Positions 1 through 9,973 of a DNA stretch of 42,875 nucleotides are shown here, in pieces. Position 1 is the stretch's first letter, and each line of letters begins with the position of its first letter. The notes below the pieces were generated by a model that had not been told where the DNA came from, ran no database searches, and saw only the letters and a program-made list of their open reading frames with translations. Position numbers and translations under genes: made by a program. The stretch covers positions 1 to 42,875 of the forward strand of contig CAYMRD010000022.1 in NCBI GenBank assembly GCA_964392775.1, written 5' to 3'. This stretch comes from UKL13-3 sp964392775. Its GTDB lineage: Bacteria; Bacteroidota; Bacteroidia; UKL13-3.

Positions 1-3000
1 TCCAGTTCCAGCCGGTTTGAATAATTACAGGTGTGTTTTTCAGGTTAACGGTTGCGCCTTTCACCTGCACTGTTCCTGCGTTGGCTACATTTAAGCGGTA
101 GCTTTCCTTAAAGTTAATGCCTCCACCCATACTGAGCGAACCTACCCAACCTGTTGCGGTTGAATATTCATCGAAGCTCGAACGTCCTTTGATGATATCC
201 CCGGCCGATACATTCATTTTTGCCAGCACCGAATCCACATCGGGATGTGCCGGCTGTACATTAAATGATACCCAGTTCCAGCCGGTTTTTAAATCAATGC
301 TTGTAAGCTGCACTTCACCTCCGCTGAATACGGTTGGGTTTGCCAGTGTTCCCTGTAACGCATTGTTTACAAAGATGAGATTGGCAGGTGTAATATCATC
401 CAAAATCAAACCTGTGCTTGCATCATAAATGCGGAATGTAAGATTTTCTCCACTTGCTGTGTTGCTGTATATATTCAGGTAAGCACGATAGTTGCTGTTT
501 TTATTCACTTTGGCAACGCCACGAATCTCATCCCCCACAAAGGCTGCAAGCATATCGTTTTCGTCTGTTGAGAATACATCCTGAATTTTCAGTTGTCCCA
601 CAATACCCATTGAGTATTCAAAGTTTGCAGGATTGATTGTCCATTCGGGAGTTTTGCCTGTAACGTTCAACGTAAGTGCAAGGATTTCTCCCGAGCCGAA
701 CTGATTTGACAACGCAATGTTTTGCTCATACCTGCCGATGTTTAATCCTTCTTTTACGGTAAACACAATTTGTTGCGTAGTCAGCGGATTGATTGTTCCC
801 GAAGTTCTGCTTGCGGTGAGCCATGCAGGGAGGTTGGTGATTGAATAGCTTTCCTGTTTTCCGCCTTTGTTTTCAATGGTTGCAGTGAATGAATAGGCAG
901 CACCTTTTGCAATGGTTGCTTCGTGAGTCTCATTATTCCATACCACCTGATTTTTGCTTACAAAAGCCGTCCATGTAACGGCAGAGCTCATTTTGTTGCC
1001 GTTCATGTCCTGAATATTTCTTACGGTAATATCCAGAATGGTTTTTTCAATTCTCCCGGCAGCAGTGGTTGGCGTGATAATGATTGCATCGTTGTTTACC
1101 ACATAAGTAAATGTAACCGCCTCCACAGGGCGTTCAATTTTTACGGGAGCGGTTTCGTTTGTAAACGCAGCTTCTCCCCGCAACAATGCAGGGAAAGGAT
1201 ATAATCCGATTGCTGATTTATCAGCCTGGTCATCGGCTGTTTGGGTTAAAGCAAGCTGCCCCGATCCTGCATTGGCATATTTTTCAAAAGGATAATAAGC
1301 GAGCAATCCCGGTTCGTCTCCTTTGAGCCTGTAATAAGCATCGCGTATAATCTGTTTTTGTTCACGCGCTGCATTCCAGAATGTAATTTCGTCAAATGAT
1401 CCGGTGAAGAAATTCGTTACAGTATCTGTAGCCCCGGTAATTCTTCCGTAAGCGCCTATATATGCTTTGCTTCCCGCCAGTGCGGTAAAGCGGTTGCTGT
1501 TGGTGCTTGCAAGCAGGTTGCCGTTTATGAATACATCAGTGCTGCCCTGCCTGTTCACCACCAAAGCAAAATGCTGCCACTCGTTATTGCTGAGAACAGG
1601 ATTGTTTACAGGTAGTACATAACCATTGTTTTTCACAAATAAATATCCCCCGGTAGTGCTGTAAATATGCCATGCTTTGGGCTGATAACCGATAGTACCT
1701 GTATCTGCATTTCCGTTTGAGAACAGTGTGTGGCTGGCAAGGTTGTTTGTTTTAAACCAGAACGAAATGGTGAAATCTGTTTCTTCATCTGCATTAAGTG
1801 CAGCGGCATCAATTTCAAAATAACCATCTGTTCCGTCCAGATGAATGGCTCTTGCCTGTTGTGCAAACGTCCATGTATTGGGAACATTTGCCTGCCGTTT
1901 GCCTGTTAAATCGTTGGCAATATTTCCTCTTCCTTCGTCCAGCGGCCAGTAGCCCAGCAATCCGGCTGCGTTAGCTTTTTGCGAAACAAGATAGTTGCTT
2001 TGAATTTCAGACAGAGTCCTCACATCGTTCCACAATCTTAGTTCATGGATTGTCCCCGTAAAGCTTTCGCCAATAATCAAATCAGCTCCACCTTGGTCAA
2101 TTGTTGCGGTTATATTGCCATTCACCTTTTCCTCTGCATCTACATAAATGGAAGCTTTGTGAAGGGCATTGTCAAATACAACTGCATAATGATGCCAGTT
2201 GGTGATGTCGGCAGCAATGTTTGCAGTTACACGCTCACTGCCGATTTCAAAATAGATTTGATTGCTTTCATTAAAACCAATATTCCACAAACCTGTTTGC
2301 GATGCAATAACCTGAGCGCTCGAATCGGTTTTTTTTGCATGAAACTCTATTGTAAATGATTTTGCATCAAGGCTTACCGCAGGAATGGTCATAGTCTGCG
2401 TGCCACTGAACTGCAAACTTGTGAAGTGTGCTATCGCTGTGCTGTTCAGCACTCCGCGCACATCAATGTCTAAGTTTTTGTTGATTAACCCTTCGTTAAT
2501 GGTTTCGTTAAACCGGATGCCCAGTTCATCGTTTGCCGTAAGCACCCCGTTGAGTGGTGTGGGCTGACCGAAGTTCACGGGTATTCTCCTGTCTATTTTT
2601 CCGCTGTAAACTTCAGAGTTGCGCGTAATGTTGTTGGCGCACACGGTTTGAATTTGTATATCATAGTTTCCGTCAGGCAGGTTTGTTACATCCCAGTCGA
2701 ATGCCGTGTAGATATTATCACGTGAGAGTATCAGCGAATCGCTGCCTGCTGCTTCCAGATTATAAAATTCCTTTGTATTAATCCATGTGGCCGATGAGCT
2801 TGGCTTGTACCTGAAAATGGCTTTTTGGAAACCGGCAAAATTCAGGTCGTAGTCTTTCATGATAACGGGCAGGGTGTTGTTGAAGCTGCTGTTCAGCACC
2901 CAGTTGTTTGTGGGCGATTGCAGTGTGGTTCGCGAACAGGTAGGAATAAATGAAACGCTGAAAGATGCATCTGCACTGATGTTGTCTCCGCAACCTGAAC

Positions 3001-6000
3001 CAAAGCTTAACTTTATATTATTAAAATCGGTTACATGCGGACTTTTACGCACTACCAGTATTTTGTTAATGCTGCTGCCGGCAGGAACGGTAAATGTCCT
3101 GTTGGGGTTTAATCCGTCAATAGTAAGAATAGCGCCATGCGGATTGGAAACATCATCCACCGACAGGGCATAAGTCATATCTTCATCGGTATTGCTGTTT
3201 GAAAGAGTGATGGTAAATACGGCTTCCTGATCGGAAGGAATACCCACCTGTTTTGCAGGGAAAATAGAAATGTCCGGTTTTTCGCGTTGCACGGTAGCCG
3301 GTTGAATTATCGTGCCTATTGGTTTGTGAAATTGTGTTTCCAAAGCGCCTTCATAAGGACATGAAGTTGCCCCGCCCCTTGTTTTAAAAATAGGCCCGTT
3401 TTGCGCTCCTCCGTCTAAAATGTCTACAGAGTAAAAATCACCGGAATTTCCATCTTCCAGCGTAAATCCATACGCGGTAGAAACAGTACGGCCGGTTCCG
3501 CTTTGGCCGCTTTGGGCTACACCAATGGTAAGAGAAGTTTGTGCTGTTGTGCCAAGGCCTGCTGCCGATGCTTCAATATAGTGCCCCAAAGCCATCGACA
3601 TATCCAGCTCCCATGAAATAAACCCTTCCTGGTTGTTGCTAAGTGTAACATTTCTTGAATAAGACTGGCCTGAGCTAAACGAAACATTTTGCTGTAGCGC
3701 GCTTACTTCTTGTGTCCAAAGCACAGCAGACCTGTCCCATACATTGCTGTCTACAAGCAACCCAAGTGACCCTGCATTAGCAACGCTCTGACCGTTTACC
3801 GCATTCAGCTTTGCCTCCTCATTTTTTGCCAGCGCATTTTTCCACAGGCGGATTTGCTCGTTGTACCACCGTACCGAGTCCTTTACAATATCATCCGGGT
3901 CAAACACTTTTAAGAAAACATAGCTTGGCCCGGCAGAATCCGCACTTTCGCGGTTCAAAGGTGTTGGGGTAGATGCGCTGTCGGCCCAGATCGGGTCGTC
4001 ATTGTTAGATCCGTATCTTTCCGCATCATTTTTATTGCTAAACACAATCTGATAGTCGGAGCTTGTTTCCAACAGGTTATTTCTCAGTGCTATCAGATCA
4101 GGAATCAGTTGTGTGCGAATATGTCTTTGCGTATAGATAAAATATGTTCCGTAGCCTTTGGGGTCAATCTGAAACCCTTTTCTGCGTGCAATGCTGTATT
4201 GCTTTCCTTTGGCAGAAACAAGCATATCTGTTGCTTTACAAGGAGTACCGCCTCCGCAAAGCGTAGTGTCAATAAACTCTACATGGTCTGCAATACCAAA
4301 ATCCATGTTCACGGATTTGCCTATAAACAAATCGGCATCAGCTCCCACAAAGGCAGGGTCAGCGCTTGTGGCAATATCCTCGGAAACAGTTACGGTTTCT
4401 GAAAATGCCTCTCCACCGCCTACGCTAAGATTAGTTGAAAAATCATACGTAACCTGTCCCTTCACTTCGTTCTTTAGCATTACACCCATTCCTACAAATG
4501 ATGAAAAATCAACACCAATTTTGGTTGCCAGGTTCAACCCGGCTTTACCCACCAGGCTCCAGTTCTGACTGCTTCTGAATTCACTGTTTTTGGCAATCCT
4601 CGCACTGCTGCCCGATCCGGGAGGGTCGCGTAAAACGTGGTCAACAATCTGCGGGCTTTGAGTTGCAAACTTTGTTCCATCGGCTTTTGAGCCTAGTACA
4701 TAACCATCAAGTGTCCATGTGTTTTGTGTCTGGCCTATAACCGAAACAATTTGCAGTGTTTTGGTGAAATCCTTCTCGGGGAAAGTCGGGTTTTGTGTAA
4801 CATTAGGGTCTCCAACCTGAAAAACCAGCAACGAATCTCCCGATTCATTTTGAAGTGCAAAAGAATAAGGCTCTCCACCTGTCAGTTGATTATTCACGGT
4901 GATTGTTCCGTCAGAAGCGCCCGTTGTATCATAAATGATATTGGCAGCATCGTCCATGTTTGCATAAATTTCTGTCAGCTTCACCTTTACAGCATAAACG
5001 CCTCCTTTTTGAAAAACGGGGTAAGCAAGCTGATTGGTGAAAAGGGTATCCTGACCATCCGAATGGTTTACAAAAATATATTCCTCTCCTTTGTTAAAAG
5101 GGTTTCCTGCGGTATCGAGCACGAACAGCGAGTGCCCGGTACGGTACACAAAATCTTTCACTAAATGAGCCTGAACACTATCTACGCCTATAACATTTCC
5201 GTTGTTGTCATAAACCGTGTCTCTGTATGTTTGAACAGGCGGGATTTGTGTAAGGTTCACATTTTGTACCGGAAATTCAATGATTGGGTTTGACGGAATA
5301 AACAGTTGTGGGTTCAGGGAATTTGCCCCGTGCAACGTATATTCAATCGGGTATAGTTCGATGGCGTAGTCTCCGTGTTCATCGGTAATGGCGGTGTCGG
5401 TGTAGCAGCCTTTGGTTGATTCAAACACTAATGTGGCTGTTCCGATATTGTTTTTACTGCGCCCCAATCCTGATTTGTATGCAGCTTGCGTGGTTCCGCC
5501 TACTACTTTACCAATAACACTGACTTTGGTATTATCAATAAAGGTTAATCCTGAAACCGGCTGCTGGAAATCGAATGTACCGGTGGCAGGGAAACGGCCT
5601 GCGGCAAATGTGTGAAGTGATTGCTGGGCAGAAATATAATGTTCCCCGATTGGCACACGGATATTAAACTCTCCGTTGGCATCCGTTTGCACAGGCGCAC
5701 CATCTCTCACTACAATATTGCCATCAACGGCTAAATAAATTCCCGCAGCGGGGCATGAAATATCGTTTTCATTATTGCCATAAAAAATTGTTCCCGTAAC
5801 AGGGAAAGAGGAAATATCTTTAAAGTCTACATTGTTTTGTACAGGTGTTGAGTTACCGATAAACAAGGTGCGGTTGTTTGGCTGGAACTGGTGATTGGTA
5901 ATGAATGGCGTTATTTTAAACAAATCACCGGTATTGTCGTATCTGATAAAAGGAATAATATAATTTCCGTTTTCATCGGTAACAGCATTGCTTCCCAGCA

Positions 6001-8761
6001 TGCTGACAGGTGGCACTACAGTTGAAAAACCTAATTGATTAAACGCATGCAGCTTTCTTGGTATTATAGCATGATTACCATTATAAATACCACCCGGTTT
6101 ATAAGAAGCATCATACAAAATATTTCCTACACCTTCGTCCATACGCAGGTAAATGCCCAAATCGGTTTCGTTGCCCTGCAGATAACCATTCATGGTACTG
6201 CGAATTTGTTCTTCGGTACGTGCCACACCCCAACAGCGAAACTCATCCATATAACCTTTAAAGGTGTTGGTTAAATCACTCCCCCATTTATCACTTCCTA
6301 CAAACAAAGCGTGTTTAAGCGGGTTGTTTGCCGTTTTTGTCCAGTTGGTGTTAATCTGCCATTGCATCGGATTCCCATATAAATCTTTGTTGCTTCCGTC
6401 AAGGTATATTTTAACCAATCCTGCTTTATCCGTATAGGCAAAATGATGCCATTCTCCGGGTTGAACACCCAATGCAAAAGTATACACAACAGGGTTTGCA
6501 TTTCCTAATTGTTCAATAACCATCCGCCATTGCGAGTTTCCTGTTGAGGGGGTTGTTATATACAGGGCATTTCCGTTAGCATCAAGCGTTTTTCCAAGTG
6601 TGAACACAAATTCCTGCTTTAACTCCGAAGCATTAAACCAAAATTCAATAGTACGCCCTTTGGCTGTATCAAACAAAAAATCCAAATCAGCCTGATGGGC
6701 ATAGTTTGTATTATTCTTAGCCAGTGTAGTAGCAGCAGCAGAATTATCACCATCAAGAAATACAAAATAATCGCGGTCTCCGTCAAAGTAGATTGACTTG
6801 TTATTGTTGATGCCCGAATTTTTTTCTGCGCCCACCTTGCAGTCTTGTACACTAATACCACCTTCATATTCCACATGTCCTATTACCATGCCCGCAGGCG
6901 AACGATAACCAACGTCAGAAATACGGGTACTTACCATTGGTGTAATCCCGCAATTACCTTTCGCTTCAATAAAATATTCATACAAAGTGTTAGCATCTGC
7001 ACTTGCATCTTTGAATTGACGTGTGCCGCTGCCTATGTCTGCGAGTGGCATAGGTGCGGTGCTGTCGCCTAATAACCTGCGATAAAGGTGTTGTGTGCTT
7101 ATGGAGCCTGAGTTGTTTTCTACGGTCCAGTCTAATTGCACAAAATCGCTTGCATAACCTTTAAATCCTTTCAGGCTTGTTTCGCTGTACGTATCATTAA
7201 TATTTCCCGAAAGCTGAATGGTATCGCTTACCCCGACAGAACCAACCAAAAAAGGTGTGGTGCTTGTATAACATTCGTTGTATGCTCTTACTTCATAGGA
7301 ATACGGTATGCACAGAGCGGCTGTGTTGTCGGTGTAAGTAGTGGTATTGGCATTTAAGATAACCTCATCCCCCTGCACATTTTTCAATATTTGAAAAGGG
7401 TCTGAGGAGTTTTTGGGTTTTCTGTAAACATAAAACTTGCTTTCGTTTTGCCAGTTATCTGCCCATGTGATTTTAACAGTTTTTTCTATAATCTGCTTGG
7501 TAAGTATTTGATTTCCACCACCGCTTATTAAGCCCAATATATTGGCTTGTGCAGTTAATATTGCACTTGCCAGTGTTCCGCCTACTTCACCGTTGGCATT
7601 AATTCTTGTATATGCTATTAAGGAATATTTGTAGCGTTGTCCTAATTGCAAATTCAGGTTGTCGGTGAAGCTGAACTTTCTTAACCCGTTGTTATCTCCT
7701 ATAGCTTCAACCCAATTTGTATTTGCAGCAAACTTTGAACCGCCATAGGTTCTGCCTGCGGCACTATCTACAATCAGCGAGTCTGTTCCTATGTTCTGCC
7801 CGTCTTCATTTACCCGTTGCCTTCTGATTTGAAACCACAATTCAGCGCAGGAGTTTATCTTGCTGACAGGCACATTCCATTGTAATTCTCTGTTGCCTGC
7901 TGTGCTTTGACATTGAAGACCGGCTTCATTTACAACAATAAAATCCTGAGGAGAAACCTCCGTTAATGACGGTAATGTCAGTTCTTTTTCATCACTCACC
8001 ATGCTTTCAAATATGTAGCTGTCTACGGTCATCGTTATTCTGAGGCGGTATTGGTATTCATAGCAGCTTTGAATAGTTGAATTATCTGTATAAGAAGTAG
8101 CAGTTTTGGCAACCGTGGCAAAGTCTGTCGTCCAGCTTCCCCAATTGGTTTCACCCCATTTGCGTGAGCGTCTGTCAATTTTATAACTCCATCCTCCACC
8201 GGCTGCTTCATTCATGTTTGTCTGGTCGCTTGGCGCATTCCATGTAAGCGTGTTGGTGGTTCTGTTTGAATTAGTTGCAACTTCAAAGCCTGAAAAAGAC
8301 CATGTTGCAGGATAAGGAACTGCGGGATTAAGCGTATAGCTGTCCGTTCCTCCTGTAACTACACTACCACCGCATGTACTTACTTCATATCCTTTGATTT
8401 TGAAGTAATAAGGAATGCCACGCACGGGATTATCAAGGTAATAGGTATTGTTCATCTCTGTTCCATTGCCTCCTGCTGCGGTCCACAATAGCTTCCATGT
8501 ATCAGTATTTGAAAAGCGGTAGTGGATTTCCAGTCGGGGGTAGTACGAAAAAGGATTTCCAAAATAGCATTCCTCAGCGTCTCCCTTGCGTACTACATTT
8601 ACGGCAATGCGGTCATTTCCCCCTGTGTTTTGGTGAGTAATATTATAACTATGTATAGTACCCGCAGCGAAAATTTGTGATGCAAAAGTTGTCATCACGG
8701 AAAACAGTAACAGGCAATGCCTTATGTAACTGTTGTAAAGTTTAGATAGTGTTTTCATCAT
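1..8761 (-). CDS. Giant secreted LamG-domain surface protein, 3' end beyond the window
   Basis: One frame stays open from two consecutive ATGs (8761 and 8758, MMKTLSK) to the left edge, at least 2,919 codons; the same frame was confirmed near 6877, 6502, 2992 and 1888. An in-frame TAA lies 24 nt upstream. Residues 1-31 look like a Sec signal peptide. Residues about 40-620 resemble fibronectin-III-type strands. A LamG/concanavalin-like domain lies at about 640-860, with 'GEWHHFAYTDKAGLVKIYLDG'-type signatures. Carboxypeptidase-regulatory-like segments follow at about 960-1170, then a region of unclear fold (1340-1820). Two more LamG domains lie at about 2119-2277 and 2298-2490. A beta-sandwich follows, and a 'GWNW' module begins twice (near 300 and again at the edge). 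This is the usual build of Bacteroidota adhesins or surface proteins, often T9SS-exported, but the C-terminus that would show a sorting domain is not in the window. Ligand unknown. Confidence 0.9.
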   Translation of the reverse strand, partial: MMKTLSKLYNSYIRHCLLLFSVMTTFASQIFAAGTIHSYNITHQNTGGNDRIAVNVVRKGDAEECYFGNPFSYYPRLEIHYRFSNTDTWKLLWTAAGGNGTEMNNTYYLDNPVRGIPYYFKIKGYEVSTCGGSVVTGGTDSYTLNPAVPYPATWSFSGFEVATNSNRTTNTLTWNAPSDQTNMNEAAGGGWSYKIDRRSRKWGETNWGSWTTDFATVAKTATSYTDNSTIQSCYEYQYRLRITMTVDSYIFESMVSDEKELTLPSLTEVSPQDFIVVNEAGLQCQSTAGNRELQWNVPVSKINSCAELWFQIRRQRVNEDGQNIGTDSLIVDSAAGRTYGGSKFAANTNWVEAIGDNNGLRKFSFTDNLNLQLGQRYKYSLIAYTRINANGEVGGTLASAILTAQANILGLISGGGNQILTKQIIEKTVKITWADNWQNESKFYVYRKPKNSSDPFQILKNVQGDEVILNANTTTYTDNTAALCIPYSYEVRAYNECYTSTTPFLVGSVGVSDTIQLSGNINDTYSETSLKGFKGYASDFVQLDWTVENNSGSISTQHLYRRLLGDSTAPMPLADIGSGTRQFKDASADANTLYEYFIEAKGNCGITPMVSTRISDVGYRSPAGMVIGHVEYEGGISVQDCKVGAEKNSGINNNKSIYFDGDRDYFVFLDGDNSAAATTLAKNNTNYAHQADLDFLFDTAKGRTIEFWFNASELKQEFVFTLGKTLDANGNALYITTPSTGNSQWRMVIEQLGNANPVVYTFALGVQPGEWHHFAYTDKAGLVKIYLDGSNKDLYGNPMQWQINTNWTKTANNPLKHALFVGSDKWGSDLTNTFKGYMDEFRCWGVARTEEQIRSTMNGYLQGNETDLGIYLRMDEGVGNILYDASYKPGGIYNGNHAIIPRKLHAFNQLGFSTVVPPVSMLGSNAVTDENGNYIIPFIRYDNTGDLFKITPFITNHQFQPNNRTLFIGNSTPVQNNVDFKDISSFPVTGTIFYGNNENDISCPAAGIYLAVDGNIVVRDGAPVQTDANGEFNIRVPIGEHYISAQQSLHTFAAGRFPATGTFDFQQPVSGLTFIDNTKVSVIGKVVGGTTQAAYKSGLGRSKNNIGTATLVFESTKGCYTDTAITDEHGDYAIELYPIEYTLHGANSLNPQLFIPSNPIIEFPVQNVNLTQIPPVQTYRDTVYDNNGNVIGVDSVQAHLVKDFVYRTGHSLFVLDTAGNPFNKGEEYIFVNHSDGQDTLFTNQLAYPVFQKGGVYAVKVKLTEIYANMDDAANIIYDTTGASDGTITVNNQLTGGEPYSFALQNESGDSLLVFQVGDPNVTQNPTFPEKDFTKTLQIVSVIGQTQNTWTLDGYVLGSKADGTKFATQSPQIVDHVLRDPPGSGSSARIAKNSEFRSSQNWSLVGKAGLNLATKIGVDFSSFVGMGVMLKNEVKGQVTYDFSTNLSVGGGEAFSETVTVSEDIATSADPAFVGADADLFIGKSVNMDFGIADHVEFIDTTLCGGGTPCKATDMLVSAKGKQYSIARRKGFQIDPKGYGTYFIYTQRHIRTQLIPDLIALRNNLLETSSDYQIVFSNKNDAERYGSNNDDPIWADSASTPTPLNRESADSAGPSYVFLKVFDPDDIVKDSVRWYNEQIRLWKNALAKNEEAKLNAVNGQSVANAGSLGLLVDSNVWDRSAVLWTQEVSALQQNVSFSSGQSYSRNVTLSNNQEGFISWELDMSMALGHYIEASAAGLGTTAQTSLTIGVAQSGQSGTGRTVSTAYGFTLEDGNSGDFYSVDILDGGAQNGPIFKTRGGATSCPYEGALETQFHKPIGTIIQPATVQREKPDISIFPAKQVGIPSDQEAVFTITLSNSNTDEDMTYALSVDDVSNPHGAILTIDGLNPNRTFTVPAGSSINKILVVRKSPHVTDFNNIKLSFGSGCGDNISADASFSVSFIPTCSRTTLQSPTNNWVLNSSFNNTLPVIMKDYDLNFAGFQKAIFRYKPSSSATWINTKEFYNLEAAGSDSLILSRDNIYTAFDWDVTNLPDGNYDIQIQTVCANNITRNSEVYSGKIDRRIPVNFGQPTPLNGVLTANDELGIRFNETINEGLINKNLDIDVRGVLNSTAIAHFTSLQFSGTQTMTIPAVSLDAKSFTIEFHAKKTDSSAQVIASQTGLWNIGFNESNQIYFEIGSERVTANIAADITNWHHYAVVFDNALHKASIYVDAEEKVNGNITATIDQGGADLIIGESFTGTIHELRLWNDVRTLSEIQSNYLVSQKANAAGLLGYWPLDEGRGNIANDLTGKRQANVPNTWTFAQQARAIHLDGTDGYFEIDAAALNADEETDFTISFWFKTNNLASHTLFSNGNADTGTIGYQPKAWHIYSTTGGYLFVKNNGYVLPVNNPVLSNNEWQHFALVVNRQGSTDVFINGNLLASTNSNRFTALAGSKAYIGAYGRITGATDTVTNFFTGSFDEITFWNAAREQKQIIRDAYYRLKGDEPGLLAYYPFEKYANAGSGQLALTQTADDQADKSAIGLYPFPALLRGEAAFTNETAPVKIERPVEAVTFTYVVNNDAIIITPTTAAGRIEKTILDITVRNIQDMNGNKMSSAVTWTAFVSKNQVVWNNETHEATIAKGAAYSFTATIENKGGKQESYSITNLPAWLTASRTSGTINPLTTQQIVFTVKEGLNIGRYEQNIALSNQFGSGEILALTLNVTGKTPEWTINPANFEYSMGIVGQLKIQDVFSTDENDMLAAFVGDEIRGVAKVNKNSNYRAYLNIYSNTASGENLTFRIYDASTGLILDDITPANLIFVNNALQGTLANPTVFSGGEVQLTSIDLKTGWNWVSFNVQPAHPDVDSVLAKMNVSAGDIIKGRSSFDEYSTATGWVGSLSMGGGINFKESYRLNVANAGTVQVKGATVNLKNTPVIIQTGWNW

Positions 8762-9195
8762 ATATGTTTGTTTAGGTTTTCCTTAGTTAGAGTGCTTTTT
8801 ACATATTAAGAAATAAGAGAAAAGTGGGTACTTCTGTTGTTTGCCGTCTTTCCTTTTTCTGTTGGATAAAGCTATTAAGGGAGGATAAAAACCGGATAAA
8901 AAAGCGTCTTACAAAAATCTTACAATTGTATAAGTGGTTGATTGTAAATAAGAATAATGGTCGGGGCAGACCTCTGTGTCTGCCCGGATAATCTTGTATG
9001 TCTGCCCGGATAATCATCCGTCTGTTCAGTATTATTCGGTAGAAAATAATATTTTAGTCGGGGCAGACCTCTGTGTCTGCCCTTGCTCTGATAAAATATT
9101 ATATATATTGGGTAGGTATTGCTTCGGGCAGACACAGAGGTCTGCCCCAACGTTAGGTAGAGGTCTGCCCCAACTATAAGGGAGGAAAAATTACA
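8762..9195. repeat. REP-like palindromic repeat cluster upstream of the RAYT gene
   Basis: This 434-bp gene-free stretch holds several copies of a palindromic unit with core GGGCAGACCTCTGTGTCTGC. Full copies lie at 8961-8988 and 9058-9082 and an inverted copy at 9125-9152. Partial copies lie at 9001-9015 (right half, with the following GGATAATC) and 9158-9173 (inverted left half). Direct and inverted copies in pairs resemble the REP/BIME elements mobilised by REP-associated tyrosine transposases, and such a gene follows at once. No spacers of constant length, so not a CRISPR. The part from 8762 to about 8960 is AT-rich; no promoter could be assigned confidently. Confidence 0.85.
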
Positions 9196-9834
9196 ATGGC
9201 AAAATATAATCCTGAAAAGCATCACCGCAGGAGCATACGCCTGAAAGGGTATGACTATTCACAGGCCGGAATGTATTTTATAACAATGTGCGTACAAAAC
9301 CGTGAGTGTTTATTTGGGGAAGTTATTGACGGTGAAATGATTTTGAACGATGCGGGCAAAATGATTGAAAAATGGTACAGGGAATTGCCCAATAAATTTT
9401 CTGATATCGAATCAGGTGAATATATTGTTATGCCGAATCATTTTCATTGTATCATTATCAATAATGGCAGTAATGCTGCTGCTGTCGATGTCGGGGCAGA
9501 CCCACGTGTCTGCCCGAACGTAGAAGAAATCATAAAAAAAGAAATAGCGATAGAGATGGGGGGCGAACACGTAGGTTCGCCTCAACCAGGTTCGCCTCAA
9601 CCGGGTTCGCTCCAATCAGGTTCGCCTTTATACCGGGTAATACAGTGGTTTAAAACGATGACAACCAATGAATACATTCGTGGGGTAAAAACACTGGATT
9701 GGACACCGTTCAACAAAAAAGTATGGCAGCGGGACTATTATGAACATATTATCCGGAATGATATTGCTTATCATAACATAACAAATTACATCATCAATAA
9801 CCCTGCTAAGTGGACAGGGGACACGTTTAATTGA
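9196..9834 (+). CDS. REP-associated tyrosine transposase (IS200-like Y1, RAYT)
   Basis: A 212-residue Y1 transposase. The HUH metal-binding motif is visible as MPNHFHCI (His82 and His84), and the likely nucleophile tyrosine is in VWQRDYYEHIIR (Tyr181 or Tyr182). The N-terminus with RRSIRLKGYDYSQAGMYFIT is typical of Bacteroidota RAYTs. These enzymes nick single-stranded REP hairpins and are usually single-copy and domesticated. A GGGAGG stretch lies 10 nt before the ATG. The gene lacks IS-like flanking ends but is preceded by REP copies. Unusually, residues about 98-108 (VGADPRVCPN) are a REP palindrome read in frame (9491-9519), and residues 123-144 (rich in GSPQP) come from a second repeat type. 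The insertion sits between the HUH motif and the tyrosine helix in a variable loop, so activity may be retained. Confidence 0.92.
   Translation: MAKYNPEKHHRRSIRLKGYDYSQAGMYFITMCVQNRECLFGEVIDGEMILNDAGKMIEKWYRELPNKFSDIESGEYIVMPNHFHCIIINNGSNAAAVDVGADPRVCPNVEEIIKKEIAIEMGGEHVGSPQPGSPQPGSLQSGSPLYRVIQWFKTMTTNEYIRGVKTLDWTPFNKKVWQRDYYEHIIRNDIAYHNITNYIINNPAKWTGDTFN
9491..9519. repeat. REP palindrome inside the transposase gene
   Basis: TCGGGGCAGACCCACGTGTC followed by TGCCCGAAC has the same arms as the upstream intergenic copies (8961-8988, 9058-9082) with a changed loop. Its length keeps the reading frame, encoding VGADPRVCPN. Confidence 0.8.
9559..9630. repeat. Second palindromic/tandem repeat (GGCGAAC...GTTCGCC) inside the transposase gene
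   Basis: GGGCGAACACGTAGGTTCGCC is an inverted repeat. It is followed by three further GGTTCGCC/GGTTCGCT half-units spaced 15 bp apart, which translate as the low-complexity GSPQPGSPQPGSLQSGSP. The 15-bp period keeps the frame. Confidence 0.7.
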
Positions 9835-9973
9835 TACATAATGCTGTTTATACTGCTTATCCGATTATAGACCTCCTGCACATTTGCGGGATTGTGGCGG
9901 TGGCCCAACGCTTTCGGCGCCATCTAAGATTTACGCCCAACGCATAGATGCTATTTTGTAAATCAAGATGGTA

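Noticed and set aside
117..8700. Many small open frames of 60-146 codons on both strands
   Set aside because: All lie in other frames of the giant minus-strand gene, lack family features, and their phase relative to it is constant.
8961..9173. Possible CRISPR array
   Set aside because: Repeats are palindromic, occur in both orientations and are unevenly spaced; no cas genes nearby.
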